DNA of 12,759 nucleotides from Bimuria novae-zelandiae CBS 107.79 (GCA_010015655.1 ML976700.1:174466-187224); one strand, 5' to 3'. Numbered from the stretch's first letter, positions 1 to 9,890 are shown. The notes: generated by a model not told the origin, from the letters alone. Numbers and translations are program-made.

Positions 1-17
1 GGGGGGGGGGGGGGGGG
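1..17. repeat. 17-base poly-G run at the window edge
   Basis: The first 17 bases are all G and are followed at once by mixed sequence. It is not a telomere repeat: no TTAGGG or CCCTAA unit is visible. A pure homopolymer at the very end of a piece is most easily read as a contig end or sequencing artefact, although a genuine G tract cannot be excluded. Confidence 0.7.
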
Positions 18-34
18 AACTTGCACGTGGTTCT

Positions 35-103
35 TTAAGTGATAAGAACAACGCCTGGATTTTCTTCCAGGAGTGATGACGCAGTGAGGTAACTCAGTTG
101 TGT
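35..103 (-). repeat. Copy A of a duplicated segment; minus-strand 3' end of an unidentified open frame
   Basis: Bases 42-103 match 11678-11739 without gaps at 57 of 62 positions (mismatches at 49, 50, 54, 76 and 77). On the minus strand the block reads TQLSYLTASSLLEENPGVVLIT and ends at a TAA at 35-37. No in-frame ATG lies between the block and the next upstream in-frame stop, so copy A is either a terminal exon or a relic. A CAG acceptor-like site lies just upstream on the minus strand (complement of about 132-134), in the same phase as the matching CAG in copy B. Downstream on the plus strand, AAGACCA (154-160) and TGGTCTT (171-177) form a 7-bp inverted repeat. I recognise no protein family. 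Confidence 0.6.
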
Positions 104-865
104 CAATTGGTGTATACGCAATGAGCATATGCTGAATGCAGAAGGCCACGAAAAAGACCAGTGCTGTACGTGGTCTTACCTACACAAGCCGTTCGACTCC
201 AAGTTAGTGTCTTGCACGAACTCTACTCCAAGAACGGGTGATGTCGTCGGGCTACCAACGTATCCCTCGCCAGACCTTCAGACTCAAAGGTAACCAATGT
301 GATCATTCTTGTCCACATACCAAGGATACATACCGTACTCAAGAGTCAAAGCCGTCCATACTCTCGAACGACGAAAAGTGCACTTAGCCTCCCGCACAGC
401 ACACATCTAGGCGTCGCGCTGATAAATCAATCTTGTCTTATCTTCGTGATGGCAATGTTTACAAACACACAACAACTTTTGCATACACTGAATACTAATC
501 TCACATAATACACAGTAATACTAGCGACTCTGCGAAGGCGCTAGTTACCAAGACGCAATCAGACAGCGGCACTTACGGAAGCCAACACGGCAACTCATGC
601 CCAAGATTCCTTTTGCATGGATGTGCCCCTCGATCGCGCAGTGCAATATTGCGCTCCAGGGCTGCGCGGGGCTCCAACGGCCCTGCCGACCCGCTTCCCG
701 CGAATCCCGCCCCGTCTCGGCCCTTGGCACACACTCCGATACAGGCAGGGCCAACGCAACCCGACGGACCCCCACTCAACAACGCACCAGCGCAGACAAC
801 GCAGCCGCAGGCCTCCACTCCACCCTCAACACCCACAGCAGCCCGGCGTACGTACGTATGTACCC
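104..865. other. Gene-free stretch downstream of GPI10
   Basis: No coding region with family resemblance is visible. Bases 560-865 are GC-rich and poor in stop codons on both strands, which produces several overlapping open frames of about 70-150 codons with no recognisable domains. The palindromic run TACGTACGTATGTA (849-862) lies just past the GPI10 stop codon, within its probable 3' untranslated region. No tRNA was found: GTTCGACTCC at 189-198 resembles a B box, but no A box or acceptor stem fits around it. Confidence 0.5.
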
Positions 866-3043
866 TCAACGCAAACACCAAACTACTACGTCACCCCTCC
901 GCCTCCAATCATCATGCCAGTGCGAATTAAACCCGCGCCAGCACTCTCTATACACACTATCCTGTAGAAAGTCCTTGAGTACGGGCTCTAGCTGTGCAAA
1001 GAACACCAGATGCTGCGGCCACGCGCGCCTGCCCTCTTGCGAAATCTTCGGATCCACGCGGCCCCAATGACGGCTCGACCGCGATCCGCTGGCCCTAACG
1101 GCATCGACGTGTTCCATATTCTCCCGGAGCCAACCAGCAGGCCCGGGGGACATGTAGAACCTGTCCGCCTCGTCGAGATACGCGGCTCGGTCCGAGAGCG
1201 GGATGGCGAGTGGGGGCTCGCACGTCAAGGCCCAAGCGTCAATGTTGGGGTGCACGAGGTGCGAGCGCCAAGGGGTGCTGTGGCAGGGCATTAGGAAGGC
1301 GACGGTCGTGTTGACCATACGCGCGCGCCCACCGGTACCGGTACCGGAGCGAGGGAGATTGGATGCTTCATGTTGATAGCGGAGATGGGCGAGGACGTCG
1401 ATCACGCCACGCTGGTGGATCTGGGATGCATAGCCGGCGATGAGGAGATTGAGCGTGAGCAGGAACGTGAGGAGGGCCTTGCGGGGGAGCGAAGATCGCG
1501 GGGGGAAGAAGGAAGATAGGGGCCCCGCTGCAAGAACGTGGAGGAATGGCAGAATCGGGTACAAGAACCGCACTTCTTTGTGGGCGATCAGGCTGAGCGA
1601 CGCGGTAACGATTAGCGATGTCCACGCAAGCCTCGAGAGCACCGTTTGGGCCCCAATGCCCAGAGGACTTTCGGATGGCTGCGAGTATTTCCCGCGTAGA
1701 CCCTGCCAAAGCCCCACAGCAGCAAAGGGCAGCGCAGTGGTGAGCAGAAGTGGTAAGCCTTCTGTCAAATAATAGTCGGGACGGTTCCTGCCATAAAAGA
1801 CCGCCAACGATTGGACGATATTAAAGTAGAGGAACCGCAGCGGAGGGAAAGTCCATTTTTGATAGTAGTAACTATCTGAGAGGATAGAACATGCGGTCGT
1901 GGCAGCACTGGTTCTGTCAGTCGATCGCCGATTAGAGTCAACTAAGGACTGTCAAATGTAAAGGGGACCAAGGTAGGCGGATGCGTGAGAACTCACCCGC
2001 AGAACGAAACTTCACGGATCAGGATGTATCGTTGCCGGTTCGAGGCATGCCACAACGTTGGCAGAGATAGAGTGACCCAGACCAGGGCATTAGTGGGACG
2101 CAGTATGCAGGCGAAAGCTGCTAGTAGCAAGGACAGACGCAGCCTGTAGCAAATGTGTCAGTGCCGGCGCTAGTTATAGGTTACGCGGAAGGCTTGTCGA
2201 TATTTCACCACCCACTTACTGAGAGATGGAGTGTGGGAAGTCCGTGCTGGACACTTTGCCGTGCTTCTTATCTCCATGTTGATTCGCTCCCTCTCTTGCT
2301 GAATTGGACCAGTGCCAAGGCCAATAATAGACGGCAACGGCTGTAATGGCGGTCTCAAGACAATTGGACAGGGTCCGGGTCGAACAGAACCACTGCCAGG
2401 GGCTGCAAACGGACAATGCAAGCTATAGTGACAAGAACAGACATCAGGATTGATGAGCGATATTTGAAAGGACAAGCGGGCTACGCACAGTAGTAAATGC
2501 AGTGCGACTACCGCGTCCGTAAGCCTTCTCTGCAAGCTTCCAGGTGAAGCAATCGAGCAATGCTGCAAATAGCGCCTGAGTAACTTTCGGCGCAGCCAGG
2601 AGCAGCTCGGCTTTATCAGACAGGCTCAAGCCACAGAGGTCTGTGAGTCCTGCCGCCGCCTTGTAGACGACGGCAAACAGTTCGGGATGCAGGGACGACC
2701 GCAGTTGAGCAGTCCACTCCTGGAAGTGATGTGAGACATGATGGAAATCTAGGCAAAACATGCGATGATGGCATGTTGGTGGGTACGTTCAAGGGGGTTT
2801 TACCCATGTGATCCAGGCGCGAGCGTGCTGGCCAAAGGCAAGCTGCCATGCGGGCTCGAGGGACTGGAAGAATTCGTCGGGCTGGAAAAAAGTGCGCAGC
2901 GTCAATGCGTTCACGATGCGTAACGCAAGCAGCAGGGCAAACACGCTTAGTTTGGAGTCACGAGTGCTGGTGAAGGATCGGGAGAGAGGTGTAGGGCCAG
3001 TCTGGGTCGAAGTCGTGGCCCGCTGGGAGTCGCTGGCGGGCAT
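866..3043 (-). CDS. GPI10: GPI mannosyltransferase 3 (GPI10/PIG-B, glycosyltransferase family 22), five exons
   Basis: Adds the third, alpha-1,2-linked mannose to the GPI-anchor precursor from dolichyl-phosphate-mannose, in the ER membrane. My model joins exons 3043-2804, 2719-2489, 2422-2220, 2143-1997 and 1913-866. The introns are 84, 66, 76 and 83 nt, with donors GTAAAA, GTGCGT, GTAAGT and GTGAGT, each ending in AG; the frame stays open for 622 residues (yeast Gpi10 is of similar length). Visible family marks: hydrophobic segment and [13 protein letters not shown] at residues 32-65 (acidic pair D56/E57), [14 protein letters not shown] early in exon 3, ILRPTNAL in exon 4, KWTFPP and YFN early in exon 5, the GT22 signature HKEVRF at 385-390, [10 protein letters not shown] at 480-489, and the C-terminal [17 protein letters not shown]. 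The 3043 start leaves a 30-residue Ser/Thr-rich cytosolic tail before the first membrane segment. It is head-to-head with the kinase gene. Splice junctions are inferred from frame and family fit. Confidence 0.93.
1332..1347. repeat. CCGGTA hexanucleotide repeat inside GPI10 exon 5
   Basis: Two full CCGGTA units plus CCGG. On the minus strand it encodes the GTGTGG stretch at about residues 464-469 of GPI10, in the variable segment before the conserved [10 protein letters not shown] block. Its in-frame unit length would let it vary without breaking the protein. Confidence 0.6.
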
Positions 3044-3623
3044 GGAGCAATCAGGCGGCGCCGCAATGGAGCACGGCGGCGAGAATTGGGAAAGGTCAAA
3101 ATGGCTGCAGGTGGTGACGATGAAGAATAGAGAGCGCGGGCACGGCCTGGAACGTCAGAGGCCACGGTCCGTGTGCTCGCGCCGAAGGTTTGACGCACCA
3201 AAGCCAGGGTTGCGATTGCGAAGCGACGAGTGTGGGGCCAGACTGCCAGTGCGGCAGCCACACGACGCGTAGATTGGCGCTCGGGCTAGGTACTGTCGCA
3301 GAAATGAAGAAGTAGTCTAACGCAAACGGGTATTTCACGATAGTTTGTGCGTGCTGCAGTTGCTGTCGGTCGCGCTGGACCGGCTACAGCCCGCTTTCGG
3401 CGCCGGGTGAATGAAGTCGTCGGCCGAGTCGTGGTGATACAGCAGCGCCCTGGGAAAAGCACGGGCGCGGGCAGAATTGCCGCAGCAAGATTTGGCGTAC
3501 TCTAATTGCCGCTGTTCAGAGAGCCAGCGGACTTGCAGTGGAATTGCAATGGGCGCGGTGTTAAGACGGGCTCGGCGAAACTGAGTGGTGGTGTGCGCGT
3601 TTGCGTGCAGGAGCGGCAGAAGC

Positions 3624-3645
3624 AAAAAAAAAGAAAAAGAAAAAG
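3624..3645. repeat. A-rich homopurine tract
   Basis: Nine A, then G, five A, G, five A, G: an almost pure A/G tract on the plus strand, about 580 bp upstream of the GPI10 start. On the GPI10 sense strand it is a T/C tract, which in fungi often marks nucleosome-depleted promoter DNA. Confidence 0.7.
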
Positions 3646-4326
3646 ACGGGGATTCGAGGGCGACAATCTGGGGTTGCGGCTGGAGCTGCTGCACAGGTGG
3701 TTAGATTGAAGCTGCGGTGGGGTGGTATGATGGTGCAGCGCCGTAGTTGCTTATCGCGGCTACTTTCATTGTGCGATGTCTAGCGTCGAGATTAGCCATG
3801 GCCGCGAATTCAGGACCACGATGACATGCAGTGTCACGATGCGGACGTCGAACATGCGAACATGGCAGGCCGCTCCGCGCAGGGTGTGGTGAGCTTTCGA
3901 AGACGCCACCGCGCCCGACGAGGCCTCAACAACACCCTCTTTGCGATGCACACACACTGTTGGGACGAGCTGGGAGGAGGCGCGGCTGGGGGCTCCATAG
4001 GATACCTCATGCCAAGGCGCGCTGCCTCGATTCAGCCTAGATGCCGAGCTCCGTCAGGGAGCTTTTCACGCCGGCGCCGAACCTTACGCCTGCGCGTACG
4101 GAATCGTCCCATGGTGATAGCGACCCGCCGCTCATTGGACGTCCTTTGAGATACCGATAGACAGGAATTGCGTTAGCCGGACGTGAAACCGCGTAAATAA
4201 CATTGGCATGCGCTCGAGCCAACTGCTCTCTCTCGGACAAACAGCGATCATCGTCAAGACTGCGTTACGGTTGAGCGCCGGAAAGACAGGCCCACTCCTG
4301 CTGGGCTGCCTCGAACCGGCGTGCGG

Positions 4327-4353
4327 CAGCAGCAGCAGCAACAGCAACAGCAG
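4327..4353. repeat. CAG/CAA trinucleotide microsatellite
   Basis: Nine consecutive units: four CAG, then CAA, CAG, CAA, CAG, CAG. It lies about 550 bp upstream of the kinase start, outside any frame I accept as coding, so length changes would affect spacing in the leader or promoter rather than a protein. Confidence 0.8.
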
Positions 4354-4904
4354 CCCTTTTGTTCGGTCCTCTCCTCTTCATCTCTCACGATTGCACAGCC
4401 TGAGCCCTTTGTTCAACTCGCTCGGCCTGACTCTCTCTGTGCGCCGACGACCCACCTTGCCGTCTTTGCCTACGCCAGCGTCATAACCCGCCGTCTCTAC
4501 ACTTGCAGCCAAAATCACACACGTTGCGTCCATCATTGCCTGTAACGGCATCGAGCTGGCATTGGTTTCTCGGTAGTTGATATCGACGTCCGCCCATCGT
4601 TCTCCCAACCCATCTATCCACCAGCGTGAAGACATCCAACGCACCCCTCCAGCCTCCCAACGCTGCCCTCGCGCCATTCACGCCCGCCCAAACACCAGTG
4701 TTCACGAGAGCACCACTTTTACTCGGACTAGGCTTGCCCATACCAGTATGCGCAAGCCATCCCCCGCGCACCCCTCCGACAACGAATAAACAACGCCCGT
4801 GCTATGATTGCACCGTCTGGTTGAGGGAGCGAGGCGACGTCGGGCACACGGGCGTCTGATTCCAAACGAATCCAAACCTGCAGGAGGCGGAACTTGCGGC
4901 CGTC

Positions 4905-7900
4905 ATGGCCGACCCGATTACGGGTCTGACAGCGGAAGAGGTGGAACCGAGGGCAGAACCCGCGCGACCCAACTCGCCCTCATCCGCCGTGTGCTACGCG
5001 GACCCGAATGAGGCGTCTGCGCCTGCCGCCCGCGACTTTGCGCCTTCCCAGCAAAGCACTCAACATAAACCGCCAACCCAGATCGAACAGGAGGGGACCC
5101 CGGTTTCCGCTGCGCGGGCGGTTGACAGGGAGGAAACAGACAGCACGCCGCGCTCTGAGGTGCCCTCAGTCTTGGAAGCCGTGAGCGAGACGCTGCGGCA
5201 GCACAGCTCTTCCCAGGACGCGGAGCCCAGCTACTTCTCGCCTCAGCCGCTGCGGGTGCTGCCCTCCCAGATACCGCATTCGGAACCCTCCCACGAACCC
5301 TCCCCAACCGGTAGCGGCTCCGCCTTCGACCCGCCTCGTTCCAGCAGCCTTGCTTCAGCCTCTTCATGGCGGGCAACCGGGCCCTCTCCTGTGCCTCCTG
5401 CTGAGAGCGACCGTCCACCGTATCAACGCGACCTCTCCAGCACGTCGACGGCTACTGTCGCTACCGTGCGGGCCGACTCGGTAGATACTGCCCACGTCTA
5501 TCTGCCACCACGACAACGGGATGGTCCAATCTACCCAAACCAGTCTTATGCTGCCCTCCAGATGCAACAGCACATGACAAATACGCCTAACATTCTACGC
5601 GCAAAGAGTTCACAGCCTGCCCACCACTCGGGCTACTCGTTATCCCACATCACCGGTTTTGGCTCGCCTGCTGAGTATCAGCGCGACCTCATGGAGACTG
5701 GCTCTCGCACCGTTGGTAACTCTCCCGCAAGCAGCCCTGGTCTCTTTGGCACGAACGAGCCTCAGCTGCGCCATACTCAACCGTCCAATGACAACCTCTA
5801 CTCGGGTCCTTGGCTACATCACACCCACAGGCAAGCACCCAAGGAAACGCACCGGGCCGATGTCGACGTGGACCCAATGTCAGGACGGAAGATTATCAAT
5901 CACTACGAGATCTTGGATGAACTTGGCCGTGGTATGCATGGCAAGGTCAAACTAGGAAGAGACCTCGAAAATGGGGCCACAGTCGCCATCAAGATCATCG
6001 ACCGCTATTCGAAACGACGTCGTCTGGGAAAGAACACAAGCCACGAAGACAAGATCAAGCGAGAGATAGCCATCTTGAAAAAGGCTCGTCATGACAACAT
6101 AGTCGGTCTTCTCGAAGTCATCGACGATCCTTCCAAAAAGAAAGTATACATCATTCTGGAACACATTACAATGGGTGAAGTAAAATGGCGAAAGGAAGGT
6201 GCCAAAGAGATATGTCTTGTAGAGTGGCGTCGCATTGAACGGGAGTCCCGCGGTATCTTCGACAACGAAAGCGCTAAAATGGAAGACGACGCCATTATTA
6301 AGCTGGCCCACCAAAAACTGCAAAGACAGCAACGCCGTCAGGCGCGAAAGCGACGTCTCCGCAGAATGCAAGAATCTGGGAATGATGCGTGGAGTCTGGA
6401 ACTTGGTGGTGATTCCGAAGACGACTACTCTGACAATGATGGTGAAAGACCATCCAGCCGACTGGAATATACTCATCGCCAAGGGTCCAGCACTAGCCAG
6501 GACGTCAACATGGAGACCGCTTTCCGCGCAGGCATACCGTTGTCCAACGCTCGAGAAGAGGACCATGACTTAATTACTGGCCTAGAGGGAACAATGTACG
6601 GACCCTACGATACAGAAGCGTTCCGTGGTCGCACTCCTAGCATTGCCGGCAGCAGCTCTTCTCATTTCACCAACGGAGAGGACGAGATCCCCGAACACTT
6701 TCTCTATGTTCCCGTGTTGACATTTGAGAAAGCTCGCAACGCCTTTCGGGACACTGTCCTTGGTCTGGAGTATCTCCATTACCAGAACGTCATTCACCGC
6801 GACATCAAACCAGCAAATCTTCTCGTGACCGCTCGGGGGAATGTTAAGATATCCGACTTCGGTGTGTCGTACCTCGGGAGCGGACCACCCCGTGAAGATA
6901 GTGTTGGGGACCAGTCTGAATCAGATGCACCTGATGTCGACGAGGCTATCGAGCTGGCGAAGACGGTCGGCACACCGGCTTTCTACGCACCCGAACTATG
7001 CCAGACCGAGCTCGACGCGGAACCATACAAGATTGACAAAGCCATTGATATTTGGGCGCTTGGTGTCACACTGTATTGTCTCATCTATGGTCGCGTTCCG
7101 TTCCACGACCAGAACCAGTTCTTCCTCATGAAGCGCATAACTGACGACGAGCCGTATATCCCAAGGTACCGGTTAAAGCCTGTCGAAGATAGTCCGAGTT
7201 CTCGCCCAAATTCGCATGGACGCATGCATATGAGCTCCGGCGACAAGAGAGCAGACCATGACCTCGACTACGAAGCCGTGGATGACGCTCTTCGCGATCT
7301 ATTACACAAGCTTTTGATCAAAGATCCTCGCAAGCGAATAACGATACCCGAAATAAAACGACATCCTTGGTTCGTTCAAGGTCTCGATAATGCCGACAAG
7401 TGGGTGGAAGAGACCGATAAAACATTGGAGGGCACCAAGATTGAGATCTCGAAAGAAGATATTGACAAAGCTGTCATCCCGTTCGGGGCTCTGAGGGAAG
7501 TGATGCGCTCTACCGTTGGCAAACTGAAGGACCTCACCCGAAGTTTGACCGGTCGAGGAGAGCGGAGAAGACCCCGTGCGGGAAGCAATCTCAGTGGCCA
7601 AGATGCACCGCCCAGCATCAGTGCGAAGTCGTCGAGCAGTACCATCAGCCAAGACGGCCGCCGCCCGAGCCTTGGTCCCGTAAATTCGCTTTACGAAGCA
7701 CTCAGCAAGTCGCGGGAACCAGATCATCCACTCTCCCACAGTGTGACCGCAAGCCCCGCTACGAGCGACAGAGTGCGTTATTTCGAAGGCTCAAATTCAC
7801 GCACCGCGTCGCCGATTGTGAGTACTAACAATCGCGAGCTCCCGTCCCCGGCGATTATGGGCGGTCGGCCACCTCTTCCGGATCGCGCATACTCCACGTT

Positions 7901-9140
7901 GTCGTCAGCCGCGTCAATTCGCACGGTCCGCCCGATGGACAGGTCCGACCGCGGCTACCTTTTTTCTCCAGAGCTACCGCCGGCGCTACCAGGAACACCG
8001 ACAGCCCTAGAGACTCCAGGAGGCTCGAACCTCAGTGGGATCTATGGTGGGGTGCCCAAACGCGCTGTGCATGACGCCAGGTCTGAACGAAGAAGACTGA
8101 AGCCGCCTCATGAGGTGAGCCGCGCAAAGTCTATCGACAGGTTATTTGGTTCGAATGACGATCCTCATGGAGAGCCTAGCCTTGCAGTCAGCACTGCCTT
8201 TGCTGCCGGGCACGTCGATCAGGACCTGCTTAAGGAGCTTTCACCGTCCATCCTGGGCTCTTCTCCTCAACGTTCGGGTACTTATTCGTCCAGCCACAAC
8301 GAGAGGGGACCGTCTCGACAGTCTTCATTATCGTCAGTCTCGTCTCGTCTGCGCAAGACCTGGGCTGCAAACAATGAGACGGAGGCGGGACCGTCACTGG
8401 AGCTACCTTCTATCGCAGTCCCTCAATTATCAGCTCGTGACACATCCGACGATAGATTCAGCAGAGCGAAGGATGAGTTCGTCCGCCAAAGACTAAGAGA
8501 GGCGGAGCTCGACCGTCAAAGATCGGACTCCACCTACCATCAGAGACCTCCATCTGCACTCAGCCAGAGCGAGTGTCCACCGAGCCCTGATGATGAGACC
8601 TTCTACGAGCGCCATCGGAAAGTCGAAGACTTCTTGGACCAACAACAGCGACAACCGCAGTACGCTGCAAGTCCGGTCTTCAGACCAGTTATTACTGAAA
8701 CTCAATCAAGGCCCATCGTGTCGAGCTCATCAGAAGAACGGTTCACATGCATGTCGCAGTCTACGTCGAATCCATCTGTTCCTTCGGTAGCGTCTGCGAC
8801 ATCATCGCTAGCCCTCGATGACTATGCACCTCAGAAGATGATGTCCGCCGGCTCCGGGAGTTCGATATACCTCAATCAATTCAGTACGCCAACTGACGAT
8901 CCAGCTGGCTACGACGGGGACCATGCTGTTGAAAGCGAGGACGATGATTCGGAGGAGGAATTCCTCGTCATGGGGAAGAAGAAGATGAAGCCTGCACCGA
9001 AAAACGCAAGGAGCGAATCCATTACCAATGCCGAACTTGCCAGGTCAAACATTCGCAAGGAACTTGGATGTCGTCGTCGGACTAATCGTAGCGGCAGCAA
9101 CGGCACGGTCAAGAAGGTCCCACCCCCTGGCGAAGACTGA
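4905..9140 (+). CDS. CaMKK/ELM-type serine/threonine protein kinase (Sak1/Tos3/Elm1 and Ssp1 relatives)
   Basis: A single-exon gene of 1411 residues. Residues 1-332 are Ser/Pro/Gln-rich and probably disordered. The kinase domain spans about 333-822: glycine loop GRGMHGKV (341-348), ATP-binding lysine K363, catalytic HRDIKPAN with D633, DFG at 651-653, activation segment TVGTPAFYAPE (687-697), and a final HPWF at 820-823. Between the hinge (about E419-V426) and the helix before HRD there is an insertion of about 175 residues, with a basic run rich in Arg/Lys and an acidic run DSEDDYSDND. The tail (about 823-1411) is Ser/Pro-rich, holds a PKA-like RRPS site (S922), and ends in an acidic block followed by basic sequence. 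Relatives phosphorylate the activation loop of Snf1/AMPK and act in glucose response, stress and morphogenesis; which of these roles applies here is inference. The sequence does not decide one-to-one orthology among Sak1, Tos3, Elm1 and Ssp1, so I give no symbol. Confidence 0.95.
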   Translation: MADPITGLTAEEVEPRAEPARPNSPSSAVCYADPNEASAPAARDFAPSQQSTQHKPPTQIEQEGTPVSAARAVDREETDSTPRSEVPSVLEAVSETLRQHSSSQDAEPSYFSPQPLRVLPSQIPHSEPSHEPSPTGSGSAFDPPRSSSLASASSWRATGPSPVPPAESDRPPYQRDLSSTSTATVATVRADSVDTAHVYLPPRQRDGPIYPNQSYAALQMQQHMTNTPNILRAKSSQPAHHSGYSLSHITGFGSPAEYQRDLMETGSRTVGNSPASSPGLFGTNEPQLRHTQPSNDNLYSGPWLHHTHRQAPKETHRADVDVDPMSGRKIINHYEILDELGRGMHGKVKLGRDLENGATVAIKIIDRYSKRRRLGKNTSHEDKIKREIAILKKARHDNIVGLLEVIDDPSKKKVYIILEHITMGEVKWRKEGAKEICLVEWRRIERESRGIFDNESAKMEDDAIIKLAHQKLQRQQRRQARKRRLRRMQESGNDAWSLELGGDSEDDYSDNDGERPSSRLEYTHRQGSSTSQDVNMETAFRAGIPLSNAREEDHDLITGLEGTMYGPYDTEAFRGRTPSIAGSSSSHFTNGEDEIPEHFLYVPVLTFEKARNAFRDTVLGLEYLHYQNVIHRDIKPANLLVTARGNVKISDFGVSYLGSGPPREDSVGDQSESDAPDVDEAIELAKTVGTPAFYAPELCQTELDAEPYKIDKAIDIWALGVTLYCLIYGRVPFHDQNQFFLMKRITDDEPYIPRYRLKPVEDSPSSRPNSHGRMHMSSGDKRADHDLDYEAVDDALRDLLHKLLIKDPRKRITIPEIKRHPWFVQGLDNADKWVEETDKTLEGTKIEISKEDIDKAVIPFGALREVMRSTVGKLKDLTRSLTGRGERRRPRAGSNLSGQDAPPSISAKSSSSTISQDGRRPSLGPVNSLYEALSKSREPDHPLSHSVTASPATSDRVRYFEGSNSRTASPIVSTNNRELPSPAIMGGRPPLPDRAYSTLSSAASIRTVRPMDRSDRGYLFSPELPPALPGTPTALETPGGSNLSGIYGGVPKRAVHDARSERRRLKPPHEVSRAKSIDRLFGSNDDPHGEPSLAVSTAFAAGHVDQDLLKELSPSILGSSPQRSGTYSSSHNERGPSRQSSLSSVSSRLRKTWAANNETEAGPSLELPSIAVPQLSARDTSDDRFSRAKDEFVRQRLREAELDRQRSDSTYHQRPPSALSQSECPPSPDDETFYERHRKVEDFLDQQQRQPQYAASPVFRPVITETQSRPIVSSSSEERFTCMSQSTSNPSVPSVASATSSLALDDYAPQKMMSAGSGSSIYLNQFSTPTDDPAGYDGDHAVESEDDDSEEEFLVMGKKKMKPAPKNARSESITNAELARSNIRKELGCRRRTNRSGSNGTVKKVPPPGED

Positions 9141-9890
9141 TGTTCTCGGCTCCCGACGATACTCGCGAGCTATTCCTATTCCATTCTTTGAACTACATGT
9201 ACGACTACCGCTCATCCAGTTCTGGTGTTCGTTTTCCTCCACGACACCATCTCGCGTACATATACCCGTTGAGTTTGGACTCGTTCCATCGCATATATCA
9301 GGAGTCGGTTGTTGCATGTACAAAAGCATCACCCATCAAATTGGCTAGCATGCGTGGCTGGCGGCGTAACAACTCTTTCACTATTTCGTCAAAGAGCGCC
9401 TCTGGGAGGCGCCATAAGCAACAAGCAACAACAAGAATATCCTGCATCTCTCTATCGTCGACCGGAAAGGTTCCTAAAACATCGGCAGCGCTTCAACATT
9501 TTTTCCTTTTCACTACTGTAATGTCTGGTTTTATTTTTTGTTGTGTGCATGGATCGGCATAGGCCGGGTTTCCCCTCTGTTTTTCATGTTTATGTTAAGT
9601 ATGACGATTTGTATACCTTTGATGAAGGGATGAGTGGGTAAGGACGATGTTCTGACGACGAGGGAGGAACTTTTTTCAGGCATGATGAGGGAGGGGATGA
9701 GGCGACGATCCATGTGCTTTACTCTCCACTTTGTTACTCTGTTTGGTACGATGTGAGTCGGGGTGTGTGTAATGAGTGTGGATAGGCGATCACCTATTTT
9801 TGCCATGTGTATATATTGTCACTTCATGGACTCTCATCGTAATAGGAGAGATTTGGTCTGTCCATCCATCTGATGTCATGCCTATCGCCC
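9141..9890. other. 3' flank of the kinase gene, no gene seen
   Basis: The stretch after the kinase TGA presumably holds its 3' untranslated region. It contains T-rich runs (around 9498-9510 and 9529-9545) of the kind seen near fungal 3' ends, but no poly(A) site can be fixed. The open frames here, of up to 140 codons, show no domain or codon pattern that supports translation. Confidence 0.45.

Larger units (their letters stand above)
3044..4904. promoter_or_regulatory. Shared upstream region of divergent GPI10 and the CaMKK-like kinase
   Basis: This 1.86-kb interval separates two divergent start codons and must hold both 5' leaders and core promoters. Plus-strand ATTGG (complement of CCAAT) occurs at 3272-3276, 4134-4138, 4202-4206 and 4561-4565, possible CCAAT-binding complex sites. 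An A-rich purine tract (3624-3645) reads as a pyrimidine tract towards GPI10, a common feature of fungal promoters. I see no clear TATA box and no gene: the short open frames here have low-complexity translations. The kinase ATG sits in the context gtcATGG. Transcription starts cannot be placed from sequence alone. Confidence 0.5.

Noticed and set aside
70..135. C/D-box snoRNA-like elements in copy A (GTGATGA at 73-79, CTGA near 131)
   Set aside because: Copy B lacks the C box at the equivalent site, no terminal stem or C'/D' boxes are seen, and the minus-strand coding reading explains the conservation better.
187..198. tRNA B-box-like sequence GTTCGACTCC
   Set aside because: No matching T stem, A box, anticodon arm or acceptor stem can be drawn around it.
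2716..2727. A 12-bp match, inverted, to the core of the duplicated segment (CACTCCTGGAAG)
   Set aside because: It overlaps the start of GPI10 exon 2 and its acceptor, does not extend, and is coincidental.
3648..3668. ATTCGAG flanked by G-rich sequence, resembling a tRNA T loop
   Set aside because: The flanking bases do not pair as a T stem and no cloverleaf fits upstream.
5952..6566. 204-codon open frame antisense to the kinase insertion
   Set aside because: It lies opposite a confirmed coding frame, has no recognisable domain, and is explained by the codon bias of the sense strand.
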